Positions 1 through 10,051 of a stretch of DNA of 28,496 bases are shown here, piece by piece; positions within the stretch are counted from its first letter, which is position 1, and every line of letters starts with the position of its first letter. Both the position numbers and the translations under genes were made by a program. The stretch spans positions 1 through 28,496 of the forward strand of contig JAUCBJ010001468.1 in the NCBI GenBank assembly GCA_032718475.1, in the 5' to 3' direction. The notes under the pieces are model-generated. The model did not search any database and was not told where the DNA came from. It worked only from the letters and a program-made list of their open reading frames with translations. Origin of the DNA: Nemertoderma westbladi (taxonomy: Eukaryota; Xenacoelomorpha; Nemertodermatida; Nemertodermatidae).

Positions 1-131
1 TAAATAGAAACTGTTTTTGTTACCCGTGGCATTAGACCCTTTCTACAGTCATTATCCCTGAAGTTATAACTATGGATACGCCACGAACGGCATCATTTCG
101 ACTTCTTTCTCATTTAAATTACCAGTACTAG

Positions 132-622
132 CTATAGATAGATAGATTTATTTATACATTATGTAAAAACAATAACAAATACACCAAACAATGTACCGGT
201 ATAAAGGTATTGTCCAACATAACATATAGGATTACCCCTAAAGCTTTGCAGCTTATTTCCAAGGGGGTCCTTTATGTTACTTGGTTACAAATACAATATT
301 ACACTACGCTAACCTAAAACCAATATAAAACGTAATTACACTATGTACATGTACAACTTTACCGAGAGCGTGACAATGTCCGACTCAACGATAAAGATGC
401 AATGTACAGAACAATTTAATATAAAATGTAATTACAGTATAAATAGTAAATAATTAATAAACTAATAACTTACTTGTACCTATTTTTACATTGCACACGG
501 AGGTGAGATTTAACTGCAGATTTAAAAGAATGTTGATTATTTAGGTTTTTAATTTCATTAGGCAGAGCGTTCCAATTTTTAATGCCGTTAAAAAAGGAAG
601 TGGTTCTCGCGCCAGTAGTGCC
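132..622 (-). mobile_element. 5'-truncated LINE 3' end (CR1/L2-like)
   Basis: Read on the minus strand this holds the end of a LINE ORF2 (470-622), a roughly 320-bp AT-rich 3' UTR and a terminal short tandem repeat (ATCT units near 132-145, seen as GATA on the plus strand). A 3' end made of a short tandem repeat, with the 5' end lost, is typical of CR1/L2-type non-LTR retrotransposons that insert by target-primed reverse transcription. The 5' truncation point lies near 622, directly beside the 40-bp inverted repeat. I could not find a convincing target-site duplication. The clade is inferred from the ORF end and tail only. Confidence 0.72.
470..622 (-). pseudogene. LINE reverse transcriptase C-terminal end (fragment)
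   Basis: The minus strand reads about 48 codons to a TAA at 470-472. The frame contains the pattern RTTSFFNGIKNWNALPNEIK, then FK-x4-KSHL, before the stop. The arrangement (R-x-x-S-F-F, then W-N-x-L-P, then F-K-x-x-L/V-K-x-x-L) is the usual end of ORF2 proteins in CR1/L2 and related LINEs. Endonuclease and RT domains are absent because the copy is 5'-truncated. Upstream, the frame meets a stop at 623-625. It is a relic, not a gene. Confidence 0.75.
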
Positions 623-624
623 CT

Positions 625-800
625 AGCGTAGTGTGAGTGTGACTGTTATGTTACACGCTGTCCATGTTGTAGATAAAAGGTCCATAAATGACATAAACAT
701 AGTAATATATATTCGTTCAGTAATTAATATACGGTGTAATGGTGCTGCCCAGTCTACTGCTGGACAGCGTGTAACATAACAGTCATACTCACACTACGCT
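625..800. repeat. 40-bp near-perfect inverted repeat, 96-bp spacer
   Basis: Positions 625-664 and 761-800 are reverse complements at 39 of 40 positions (one difference, 785). The outer ends read AGCGTAGTGTGAG on the left and CTCACACTACGCT on the right. The 96-bp spacer is AT-rich and has no ORF. No target-site duplication is obvious at the outer edges. It could be a very small MITE or foldback remnant, or a local inverted duplication. Confidence 0.8.
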
Positions 801-849
801 AATACCGGTAATATATATCTAGTATCTAACTGTGATGACTATCGCTTGA

Positions 850-2559
850 ATTTCCCTCCACCACTCAAGCTCCCTAAGTGTATCTGTATACCACACCGTA
901 TTTCTATTTGCAATTGGAAAATCGAAAGTTATATTGGGTCCACAAGGAGAGAAGTTACAAAATGTGAGTAGGGATTATTTAGACCAAGCTGGAACTATCA
1001 CTGTAATTTTAGAAATGGAAGTAATGTCAGTAAAATCTACTGTAATAATTTGTTACGATGTTGATGATTTTTACTTATCAAGGAATATGTGTAAACAACT
1101 TCATATAATTCATAAAGATTTTCCCAGGCCATTTCCACCTCATCTATTCATGGCAAATGTCTCAAAAACCGAGAACAATCTAAATAAAGACTTACCAAGT
1201 TCAGAAGGTACAGGACTACCTAATAATACAACAATTACAAATCAATATATATTTCCAATAGATGAAAGGAAGCGTTGGTTAGCTACATTGCCAATAAACC
1301 CAACTAAGGCACAATGTGAGCCTATAATCACAACACTAAAATCAATTTATGCTACTGTTATTGACACTGGGGAGGAGTTAAAAACAATGACTGGTCCAGT
1401 AGTCGGCCACCCAATGAAAATATTGTTAAAACCAGACTTTGTACCTTTTAAAATAAAGGTTCCAAGAAAAATAGCATATGCATATCAGGAAAAGGTTAAG
1501 AAGGAACTAGACCATATGGTCGATATAGGTGTTATTGTTCCTTTAGGGGATGGAAATGTTGAATGGTGTCATCCACTTGTGGTTGTCGATAAACCTGGAG
1601 GTGGCATACGTATATGTGTGGATTTAACCAAACTTAATCGTCAGGTTATTAAAACATTTCTTCCTATAAGAACATCAGACGAAGCAGTTGCAACAATTTC
1701 TAAAAACTCAAAGTGGTTCTCGAAATTAGACGCAACAAAGGGCTACTGGCAGATGGAATTGGAAACATCTAGCTAATATTTAACGACATTCATAACACCC
1801 TAGGGGCGTTATCGCTTCACAAGAGCTCCAATGGGGTTTATTTGCACTGGTGATTCATATTAATGGAGAGGAGATATTGCTTTCGAAGGTATTGACAACT
1901 TTGTCAAAGTTGTTGATGATATGTTAGTGGATTCTGAGACATTTCCACTTCATATTGATAGCATATGTGAGGTTCTAGAACGCTGCATAAAAAGTAATAT
2001 TACACTTAATCCAGAGAAATGCATGTTCGCTAAGAGAAAGATAATGTTTGTAGGTTATCTGATTAGCCACAATGCAATAGAAGCTGACCTCCAAAATGTT
2101 AATGCCATAGCCAATTTTCCTATTCCTACTAATCGTGCAGATTTACATTCATTCTTGGGCTTGGTAAATTAATTAGGGAATTTCTCTTCTAATATATCAA
2201 CAATGGCTGAACCTTTGAGATGTGACTTGAAATCTAAAATGGCATTAACATGGCTACCAGAACAACAAAGAGCTTTTGAAAATGTCAAGCAGGCTCTTAT
2301 ATCACCACCAATTTTGGCCCAATTTGACCCATCAGCACCGACGTCGCTTCATACTGATGCTGCACAAACTAGGGGATTTGGATATGCCTTAATGCAACAA
2401 CAGAATGGACACTGGAGATTAATCCAATGTGGTTCACGTTTTCTACGGGATGTAGAAACTAGATATTCAACCATAGAAATGGAAGCTTTAGCTGTCTTAT
2501 GGGCAACACAACATGCAAATGTCGGATATATCTTGCTGGTTTGGATAACTATAAAGTAG
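850..2559 (+). pseudogene. Ty3/gypsy reverse transcriptase and RNase H N-terminal part, broken
   Basis: One frame is followed from about 850 to 2559 through four in-frame stops (1774, 1801, 1861, 2170). The N-terminal part carries the linker ending in LHIIHKDFPRPFP. RT motifs seen are IRICVDLTKLN, then the first catalytic Asp in SKLDATKGYW (1729-1731), then VVDD at 1909-1920 in place of the usual YxDD, then FVGYLI and the FLGLVN thumb motif. RNase H begins with HTDAAQ (Asp at 2356-2358) and YSTIEMEALAVLWA. Within ten codons of that the frame is lost and the remainder of RNase H continues in another frame. Not functional. Confidence 0.85.
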
Positions 2560-3571
2560 TAACTGATATTCGTCCTCTAATTCCTATCCTTAATCATTAT
2601 ACTATGGATATGGTTGACAACCCAAGACTTCAGTCATATCTTGAAAAACTATCTGGATACAATTTTACCACTGTATGGAAAAAGGGTAGTGAACATCTTG
2701 TTCCAGATGCACTTTCAAGATCACCAGTAGCAGATCCGGATGATACTGATAATGATGTTGAAACAACACGTAGAGTAACAGCTACTATACAAAGAATTGT
2801 TGAAACAATTTCTGTGAGTACAGAAAACACTGACCCAGTCTTGGTTGAATTAAGTGACATAGGGTCAAATGACACAGACTATATCATATTGAAGGAATGT
2901 ATAATTAATGGCACAGTCAATGACAATAAATATGTTAAATCTTTTGATAAGATTTGGGGTTAATTAAGTGTCACTGATAACTTGGTTATGCGGGGGAACA
3001 GCAAAGTAATACCAAATAATGCTAAAGAATGGATACTTAAGAGACTTCATGCAGGTCATCTAGGTATTGTTCGATCTAAACAACGTGCAAGGCAAGTTGT
3101 GTATTGGTTAGGAATGAATTCTGATCTTGAGAACTACGTAAGAAACTGTTACGAATGTCAATTCCATCAAGCAAGCAATCCTCATGCGGATATGATTTCT
3201 GATAATATTCCTAATAATTGTTTTGAGACTACAACTAGTGATCTGTTTTACAAAGACGGTTATCATTATTTAGTATATGCAGATCGTAAAAGTGGATATC
3301 CTTTTGTGTGTAGATTTGAAAGAGATCCATCATCTCAACAAGTGATAAATAAACTCTTACAATGGTTTGCAATAACGGGAATACCATACATATTAAGATC
3401 AGATTCAGGACCTCAGTACAACTCAGAGGCTATGAAGGCCTTTCTTAAAGAATATGGAGTTATATGGGAGCCCTCATCGCCACATTACCCTCAAAGTAAT
3501 GGGCATGCAGTGCAGAGGTCATGGTCAAAATTATTAAAATATTGGTTTCTACTGATATTATATCAAGGATA
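2523..3571 (+). pseudogene. Ty3/gypsy RNase H end, integrase zinc domain and core, broken
   Basis: After the frameshift near 2505-2525 the pol reading continues with the RNase H end (VVTDIRPLIPILNHYT, NPRLQSYLEKLSGYNF, PDALSRSPV). It crosses a TAA at 2961 and enters integrase. The zinc-binding segment shows LHAGHLG and CYEC (Cys codons at 3147 and 3156). The core shows the first Asp in TSDLFYKDGYHYLV (3240-3242) and the second in SDSGPQY (3402-3404). The frame then runs into a 5-bp duplication (3506-3515) just before the position of the catalytic Glu, and ends in out-of-frame codons at 3571. Confidence 0.82.
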
Positions 3572-3922
3572 AACCAAGATGGTTTAATGGAAATACATAA
3601 TACACCAAAGTCAGATGGACTATCACCATCACAGATGTTGTTTGGACATAGTACTCGTACAAATGTACTTGTACATAAAGTTGTATTAAATCCAATTACT
3701 ATAGAAAATGTTAAGAATGCTGACAAAATGAGAGAAGTTATATCAAAGAAAACCGAGGCACACTATAGAACTTTAGATTCTAGAACATTACATCCAATAC
3801 TAAGAGGTCAACATGTTCGTATACAAAATCCCGACACAAAGAAATGGGATCGAAATGGAGAAGTGGTGCGCTGTGATAATCACCGAACCTATACTGTCTG
3901 TATGGAAATATTTCACTATTAG
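3515..3922 (+). pseudogene. Ty3/gypsy integrase C-terminal part, frameshifted
   Basis: Downstream of the 5-bp duplication the integrase continues in the next frame to a stop at 3920-3922. It shows the post-core segment LSPSQMLFGHSTRTN and the C-terminal small domain around RGQHVRIQNPDTKKWDRNG, both normal for Ty3/gypsy integrases. No 3' LTR or polypurine tract follows. The next 100 bp are AT-rich and lead into the target-site duplication of the downstream LINE. Confidence 0.8.
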
Positions 3923-4022
3923 GAAGCTATTTGTACATTAGTACTACGTAAAAAACTTTTAAAATCCGATGTATTTTGCCTTGCTTTCACAGTTTCGTTA
4001 TAAATTCATATATTACCCATAT

Positions 4023-5530
4023 CACACTTGGGGGACTTCACACCTGCCGAACTTCAAAGAAGCATTAAAAGCATGTCCAATAATAAAGCGAGTGGATTAG
4101 ATGAAATCCCAGCGGAGGTATGGAAAACCGGAGTGCTAAACAGACCATTATTGAATGTTTGCAACCGGATGTTATAAGGGGAAAAGCCACCACCAATTTG
4201 GACTAAAGGTCAACTAAAGCCTCTCCCCAAGAAAGGAGACCTCGGCATACCAACAAACTATCGTGGGATCTGTCTGCTTGTGGTAGCTGCCAAAATATAC
4301 AATAAAATGATTCTATATAGGATTAGGCCTCACATAGAGAAACTACTGCGTAAGAGCCAAAACGGATTTCGACCAAGTAGATCAACAATAGCTCAGATAC
4401 TTGCACCACGGAGACTGATTGAAGGAATTAAGTCAAAGAATCTCCCCGCTGTCATGACTTTTGTGGACTTCAAGAAGGCATTCGACTCCATCCATAGAGG
4501 TAAAATGCTTGAAATCCTAAGAGCTTATGGAATACCAGAAGTAATTGTTGCTGGCATTGGATTGTTATATTGTGACACAGAAGCGCAGGTACTCTCACCA
4601 GATGGTGAAACTGAGTTTTTCTCAATCCTGGCTGGCGTACTGCAAGGTGACACATTAGCACCATTACTATTTGTAATTGTGCTGGATTACGCAATGAGGA
4701 TGGCCACAAAGGGTGAAGACCTGGGATTCACATTTCAAGAACGCAGAAGTAGTAGATATCTGGCAACTACAGTCACAGACACCGACTTTGTGGATGACAT
4801 TGCCCTGCTCTCTAATACCCTAGCAGATGCACAGCTTCTAATAAATAAAGTGGAGAGCGCTGCTAAGGAGGTTGGATTGCATATAAATGCTACAAAGACC
4901 GAATTCATAACCTTTAATGTTGATGGAAACTTGACAACCATTGATAATAATCAACTAAGGAAGGTCGATGACTTCCAGTACCTTGGATCATGAATAGAGA
5001 GTAGCAAAAAGGACATAGAAGTTAGGAAAGCAAAGGCTTGGGTAGCTCTATCAAAAATGGATACCATCTGGAAATCAGATCTCTCCAGGCACCTGAAGAC
5101 TAAGTTCTTTCGAGCCACAGTGGAAAGTGTATTTTTATATAGGGGTGAGACCTGGACACTGACTAAATCACTTGAACAACGAATTGATGGTTGCTACACA
5201 AGACTACTAAGGGCAGCCCTAAACATCAGCTGGAGACAACACATGACAAACGCCGAGCTTTATGGTACAATACCACCTGTATCAACCACCCTCCATGAAC
5301 GCAGATTAAGATTCAGCGGGCACTGCTGGCGAAGTAAAGACGAGGTCATACCAGATCTACTTTTCTGGCAACCAACTCATGGAAAGCGTAGTCGTGGACG
5401 ACCAGCCATAACATATATAGATCAACTTGAAAGGGATACTGAACTTAGGAGAAACGAAATTGCGACAACTATGGAGAATCGGGAAGCCTGGAAGGATCTC
5501 ATTTCCACTGTCCGAGTTCGCTCGACCTAG
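4023..5530 (+). pseudogene. LINE ORF2 reverse transcriptase (5'-truncated, two nonsense codons)
   Basis: One continuous frame is interrupted only by TAA at 4175-4177 and TGA at 4991-4993. In order it shows the finger motif NNKASGLDEIPAEVWKTG, LPKKGDLG-x4-NYRGI, NGFRPSRSTIAQI, the palm motif FVDFKKAFDSI with the first catalytic Asp, LAGVLQGDTLAPLLFV, and the FVDD box at 4787-4798 with both Asp residues kept. A VDDFQYLGS segment follows, then the long C-terminal region with RRLRFSGHCWRSKDE and GKRSRGRP. The protein would reverse-transcribe its own RNA at the nick site. The missing N-terminus and the two stops make this copy inactive. Confidence 0.88.
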
Positions 5531-5551
5531 TAGTAGTAGTAGTAGTAGTAG
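5528..5551 (+). repeat. (TAG)8 LINE tail, in frame with the ORF
   Basis: Eight perfect TAG units. The first TAG is the stop codon of the LINE reading frame and the following units are in the same frame, so the tail supplies a run of consecutive stop codons. The 9799-10039 copy has four units. Confidence 0.92.
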
Positions 5552-5587
5552 TACCCATATTTAGTACATTTTGGCACAAGTTTACTA

Positions 5588-5665
5588 CCTGGTCCAGTGG
5601 CCAGGTAGGTTAGCGCGCAGGTCGTATATGAGATAGGTCGAAAGTTCGAATCTAGGTTGGTAGAT
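5588..5665 (+). promoter_or_regulatory. tRNA-like (Pol III box A/B-like) head of repeat A
   Basis: GTGGCCAGGTAGGTTAGCG resembles a box A region, and AGTTCGAATCT about 40 bp downstream resembles box B (consensus GGTTCGANNCC). The stems of a real tRNA cloverleaf do not form, so it is not a tRNA gene. tRNA-derived heads occur in SINEs and some composite retroelements. The homologous head in copy B is further decayed. Confidence 0.45.
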
Positions 5666-7316
5666 TTAAATTTTTTGTGCGTCTTGATTTCTATTTCGTT
5701 AAGTTAGATAAGCCAATGGAGTGCGTACAACACATGAACTGATTAGTTGGGCCAATCATAGGTGTTTCATAATTTATCGGTCCAATGTGAGCCCATGGAA
5801 TGTGATAGAATGTGAGAGAATGTTCTAGTATGATTCCATGGATTTACTATAAGGTGCCGTTTGTCCTTTGGTTATTCATTCTTATTCTCACTAATCTTAC
5901 TGTTGCTTATTCACTTCTGTATTAAAGTTTAAGTTTAGTTATTTGCAAACTTACGTCAGTTTAGTTTAAATTTGTTAAATCATTTGGTTACTTACGCTAA
6001 AATATACTGAAAACTCAGAACATGTTGCTTTTAGCGTATCTATCTTGAACAGCCAAACGATTTGAGGAATGGCTGCCTAAATCTTTAGGCCACAGCAACA
6101 CAAGAGTGAGGAATGCCCACATCGCATAAGGGAACCCGCACTATCTTCGCCCACGCCCACCTGGAACATGATACGTTCAGCCTGAGAGTGCCCATGCCCG
6201 AGGTAAGACTTTGTTCAATGCTTTTGTCCGCCGTAAGTCCGTAGATCAGGGTAAAGTGTGACAACGTCCTGGGACGCTTTAAAATTTAGGAATTAAATAT
6301 CTCAGATCCAGACAGAAACCCCACGGTTGATCTGCATCGCTTACAGGTGCGAGCTGGTGCTGTTTGCTAGTACGCATGAGTACATTAGGTGCAAATAGCA
6401 TGCTTTATAATTTGGTGGCTTTACTGTACTAGCGACCCAGTACCGGTTAGCGCTGTAGGCTTTGCTATTAACTGATCTGTATGGGTTTGACATATTTACT
6501 CAGGCAAAGGGCAGCTTTCTGCTACCGGCACGCAGTTAGGCTAAAGGGCGGTTACTAACATTCTACCACGCCCTTGCCACATACTGCTAGGTATTTACTG
6601 CATACCACTGTGGCAATAAAGTTTTAGAACAAATTTATATACCAGATCAGCTAGTAGTACGGTAGTAAATTAACACCCTATTCTCTATTTTCACAATCAG
6701 AGTCTGGTATCAGTGCCAATCATGGGCGTAGTTACTAACACCGAAATTGCCCGATCAAGTTGTGAATATAGGAGGAGAGAGCCCTTTAGACGTCAGTTTG
6801 TAAGTATTGCGCCTACAGTGAGCGACTAGCTTATTCTAGTAGCTAGCGCCTGGTATTATTATTATTTTGTTAAAAGTTACCAAAACCTAGTATATCAGTG
6901 ATACCCAGATTCGTTTTACCGTAACACACACACACGAGTCTTAAGATTGTTATTCTACTGATATTATACCCTTTTCGACTGCTTTTTCTGTCTTCAGAAT
7001 TGTTTTACGCTAGTGTTATTAACCCACTGGATCGTTATACTCATATAAATCACACCACAGCAAGTCTACAGTAGTTTAGGTCCATTTGTGGTAGTTAGGA
7101 TTCGCTACGCGGGGATTGTTTTCTCATGTGTTTGGTCTGTATCTGTAGACTGTACTTTTGCCTCACCGGTTAGGGACCGGACACCCTGATTGTCAAGTTA
7201 GCCCGGGCAATTGATTCGCCCAAGTTTAGGGGAAGACATCATCAGGCACCGATCTCGCCAGTAGTAGTTTGTGTACTTTGATATCTATTATTTAGGCCTG
7301 ATTGTTGGGATTTTAC
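5588..7316 (+). repeat. Unidentified 1.7-kb interspersed repeat, copy A
   Basis: The whole segment matches the reverse complement of 19290-21034 at very roughly 80% identity with small indels. In order it has a tRNA-like head (5588-5665), a TATA-like site with the shared block ATAAGGTGCCGTTTG (near 5849), a short start-codon context GGAATGGCTGCC (6066), a conserved splice-donor-like GAGGTAAGACTTTG (6200), blocks such as CAGCTTTCTGCTACCGGCAC, and a 3' end near GGGATTTT. No reading frame is conserved between copies. It could be a long LTR, the 5' part of a large retroelement, or a non-autonomous element. I do not recognise it. Confidence 0.8.
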
Positions 7317-8118
7317 AGTAGATATTGTACAACAGTTACTTGATTTCACAGTCCGTCTACAATCAGGGTCTTTTCTTAGATGTAACAGACGTTTTTTTAC
7401 GACTTATGGGATCAGGAGTGAAACACAAACAAACATTTAAGGGAGGGGGGGGGGGGGGGGGTAGCGCATTTTCTGACCAAAAAGTCGAAATTTTGAAACA
7501 TATCCTATGTGATGCAGAATTTCATGCTGAATCCAAATATGGAAACCGTTTTCCTATATCTTGCTTAGTTTTCGAGATATCTGGGATAGAAGATACTGGC
7601 TCCGATATATCGCGATATCGGTAATTGAGATGAAGTTTGGGGTTTGCATTCAATTTCTGCAAATTTCTGTGCTCAGTGGTGCCAATTGGATGTCTCCACG
7701 AGAAAGAGCATAAAATTTTAATTGCGAAGGTATTTTGTTATGATTATTGGACCTACTTGTCAGTTTATAATACAACTTCAAGTCTCCAGAATGAAGACAG
7801 GACTCGAATAAGTGACTCTGCGGTCTTTGCGGGATTACACGGAATAGACTTATCGGTCATCGGAGATCTTCAAAATGTATAATCTCCAGTTCTAGTGGTC
7901 GTACGGAGTTCGTTTTGGGCTCATTCGAAAGCTCTTTTCTTAGAGACCAAAGTTACTACGTCCTACGTGGTGTCCTACGGGTACCTGTAGGTGTAATACA
8001 TTGAGTGGGTCTGTAGTGTTATAGTTTTAATTATATATGTTTTTGTTTAGTTATATATATTATTATTATAATTCTAATAATTCGTGATTGCCCTCGTCTT
8101 CGGCCTCTGCAGCTGGAT
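7317..8118. other. Unassigned spacer with a G17 run
   Basis: No recognisable gene. It contains an uninterrupted run of 17 G at 7445-7461 and AT-rich sequence around 8025-8085. Short open frames are present (7325-7624 and 7637-7882) but they show no known motif, and one is partly encoded by the G run. Confidence 0.6.
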
Positions 8119-8162
8119 TGAGCTGAGGCTAGTGGAAGGGTGAGCTGAGGCTAGTGGAAGGG
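8119..8162. repeat. Perfect 22-bp tandem duplication
   Basis: Two identical adjacent copies of a 22-bp unit (TGAGCTGAGGCTAGTGGAAG plus GG) at 8119-8140 and 8141-8162. It looks like a recent local duplication. Confidence 0.9.
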
Positions 8163-8357
8163 TGGAGCTATAGCCACAGTGGGTGGTATACCTATACAAC
8201 ACTGTTCCAGGGCAGGGAAGTTAAACTTTTATTAGCATTGCAACTAACGAATGAATGTGCTATTGTGTTATATATTTATAATGTCCTGCTTGTTTCACTT
8301 TCCACTTTTACTTGTATTATTGATAGTATAGTGTATTTTCCTACAATAAAGAAATAA

Positions 8358-8510
8358 TTTTGCCGAAACTCAACTTCTTTTGCCGAAAACGCAATTTTTT
8401 TGCAGAATCGCACCTTTTTGCCGAAACGAGACTTTTTTTTTGACGAAACGCTTATTTTTTGCCGTGCGCAACTTTTTTTTGCCGAAACGCGACAGTTGCC
8501 GAAACGCGAC
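8358..8510. repeat. Degenerate minisatellite of about 20 bp, T-run plus GCCGAAACGC
   Basis: About eight units, each a T run of 2 to 9 bases followed by a variant of GCCGAAACGC and two to five further bases. The T runs vary in length and the core carries point changes (GCAGAATCGC, GACGAAACGC, GCCGTGCGC), so it is an older tandem array. Confidence 0.85.
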
Positions 8511-9479
8511 CACACCCTTCGCACAGTATAGTGAGGTAGCAATGCTAGTGAATGGAGGCCGTTAAGAGTAGCTGGGAGACCTTCTTGCCAAGATTAAATG
8601 TAACACTCAAAATAACATTGTCCTTAATAAGAGTTTGGCCTGGAAAAAATTATATTGGAAAGTAGTAAGTATTAATTAATTTACCACTGGCCTGGCCTTT
8701 CTACTTCATCACTTATTCATTTCTCCCCCATGCACGCAATACTGTAAAGCTGTCCAAGCCACACGGCGCACCACAGGTATTCTCATAATGAACTATTGAT
8801 AGAAAGCAAAGGTCAGGTGATACCGGTAAACTATGTACTGTAGGCTGTACCAAAGTATTATTATTGACAAAATCACAAAATAATATTATCGGAAATGAGT
8901 AGGTTAAAGTCAAAAGCCCTCTGGGACAACCTCCCACCCCCCCCCCCCCCCCCCCCCCCCCACACACAAAAAAACCATATGAACGTTTCTTTGCGTTTTA
9001 CAACGTCACTTGTAAAAGTTTATATACTTTCACACTCATTGTTTATCTCCTTGACCGAATCTCCTTGACTCCTTGACCGAATCTTAAATATGCCTCTGTT
9101 CAAAATTATCACGAGTAATAAATAACAATAAAATAAACCAGAGAAATAAAGTGATTTAAATTGCACTAAGATGTATAATCATTTAAGAGGTTAATAAGAG
9201 CATAGTGAAAATATGGTACACGTTATTTAACATGCAATACGTAATTTTATTTTTAAATGCAACATTATTTTCACGACGTTATTAATAATAAATTAGGTTC
9301 ATTTAATATAAGGGAAGTTCATACACTAATTGTAAACTAAACATAATTTGTAAATTATGTTTATTTGTACGTGTAAAGGTAATAATGTAAACAGTTACAC
9401 AAGCAATGGATGTGTAAGACGCATCACACGCCACAGGCTACGCCACAAAATGCTACAAACACTGCCAGGCGGTAGAAAA
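8511..9479. other. Unassigned AT-rich spacer with a C25 run
   Basis: No gene recognised. It contains an uninterrupted run of 25 C at 8937-8961 followed by CACACACA, and a small direct repeat (CTCCTTGACCGAAT) at 9050-9082. The rest is AT-rich. Confidence 0.6.
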
Positions 9480-9522
9480 GGGGGGGGGGGGGGGTGTCAT
9501 GTTGATCTGCCCCCCCCCCCCC
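9480..9522. repeat. Homopolymer hairpin: G15, 15-bp spacer, C13
   Basis: G run at 9480-9494 and C run at 9510-9522 separated by 15 bp, so the strand can fold into a pure G-C stem of up to 13 pairs. A further C5 follows at 9524-9528. The G run could also form quadruplex structures. Confidence 0.85.
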
Positions 9523-9798
9523 TCCCCCGGCGACCCCACACTAATACCTAATTTATCCACAATAATATTGTAATTTCTTCCAGGTGAAATTCTAATTCGC
9601 CAACACTAATATATAACTTCAAATAAATGATAGTAATCTATTAAAGCTATTAAACATCAGAAACAGAAATTCAGAAAATAGATGATTATCTTCATCGTTT
9701 CTCAGAATACATGAAATGATGCTAAAATCGGCACCTACAGTTCTGAAGGCTAACTAATGTCTTGGAAACATTAAAATGTTACCAATTTATTAATTAAT

Positions 9799-10030
9799 AC
9801 GCAGATTAAGATTCCGTGGGCACTGCTGGCGAAGTAAAGACGAGGTCATACCAGATATACTTTTCTGGCAACCAACTCATGGAAAGCGTAGTCGCGGACG
9901 ACCGGCCATAACATATATAGATCAACTTGAAAGGGATACTGAACTTGGGAGAAACGAAATTGCGACAACTATGGAGAATCGGGAAGCCTGGAAGGATCTC
10001 ATTTCCACTGTCCGAGCTCGCTCCACCTAG
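9799..10030 (+). pseudogene. LINE ORF2 C-terminal fragment
   Basis: This fragment encodes only the last 76 or so residues of the LINE protein, from the RRLRF-x-GHCWRSKDE motif to the TAG stop at the start of the tail. The reading frame is open and several of the eight differences from the 5299-5530 copy are silent or conservative. With no RT or endonuclease domain it cannot act. Confidence 0.85.
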
Positions 10031-10039
10031 TAGTAGTAG
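9799..10039 (+). mobile_element. Severely 5'-truncated copy of the TAG-tailed LINE
   Basis: Positions 9799-10030 align with 5299-5530 without any indel (constant offset of 4500 bp) and with eight mismatches I can count, about 96.6% identity. The tail is four TAG units. The match starts abruptly at 9799, which is the 5' truncation point. A possible target-site duplication is TAATTAAT at 9791-9798 and 10044-10051, but the sequence is AT-rich and four extra bases intervene, so I hold it loosely. Confidence 0.9.
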
Positions 10040-10051
10040 TAAATAATTAAT

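Larger units (their letters stand above)
850..3922 (+). mobile_element. Decayed Ty3/gypsy LTR retrotransposon, pol region only
   Basis: A single pol polyprotein in the order post-protease linker, reverse transcriptase, RNase H, integrase zinc domain and integrase core can be followed across three reading frames. No gag, protease active site, primer-binding site or LTR is visible. The internal order RT-RNase H-IN is that of Ty3/gypsy (Metaviridae). Visible breaks are stops at 1774, 1801, 1861, 2170 and 2961, a frameshift near 2505-2525, and a 5-bp tandem duplication at 3506-3515. The 5' edge fades near 850 and the 3' edge near 3922. It is related to, but much older than, the copies at 22.9-28.5 kb. 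Confidence 0.85.
4023..5551 (+). mobile_element. 5'-truncated LINE with (TAG)8 tail and 9-bp target-site duplication
   Basis: The element is flanked by perfect direct repeats TACCCATAT at 4014-4022 and 5552-5560, which fix both ends. It is 1529 bp long and lacks the endonuclease and start of ORF2, as expected for abortive target-primed reverse transcription. The 3' end is eight TAG units with essentially no 3' UTR. A very short 3' UTR plus a trinucleotide tail resembles RTE-type LINEs, but I leave the clade open. A second, shorter copy lies at 9799-10039. Confidence 0.9.

Noticed and set aside
5588-5665. tRNA gene
   Set aside because: Box A- and B-like words are present, but acceptor, anticodon and T stems do not pair. 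Kept only as a tRNA-like head.
7325-7624. Open frame of 99 codons with a poly-glycine stretch
   Set aside because: The glycines are just the G17 run, no family motif is seen, and it starts at the end of repeat A. Chance frame.
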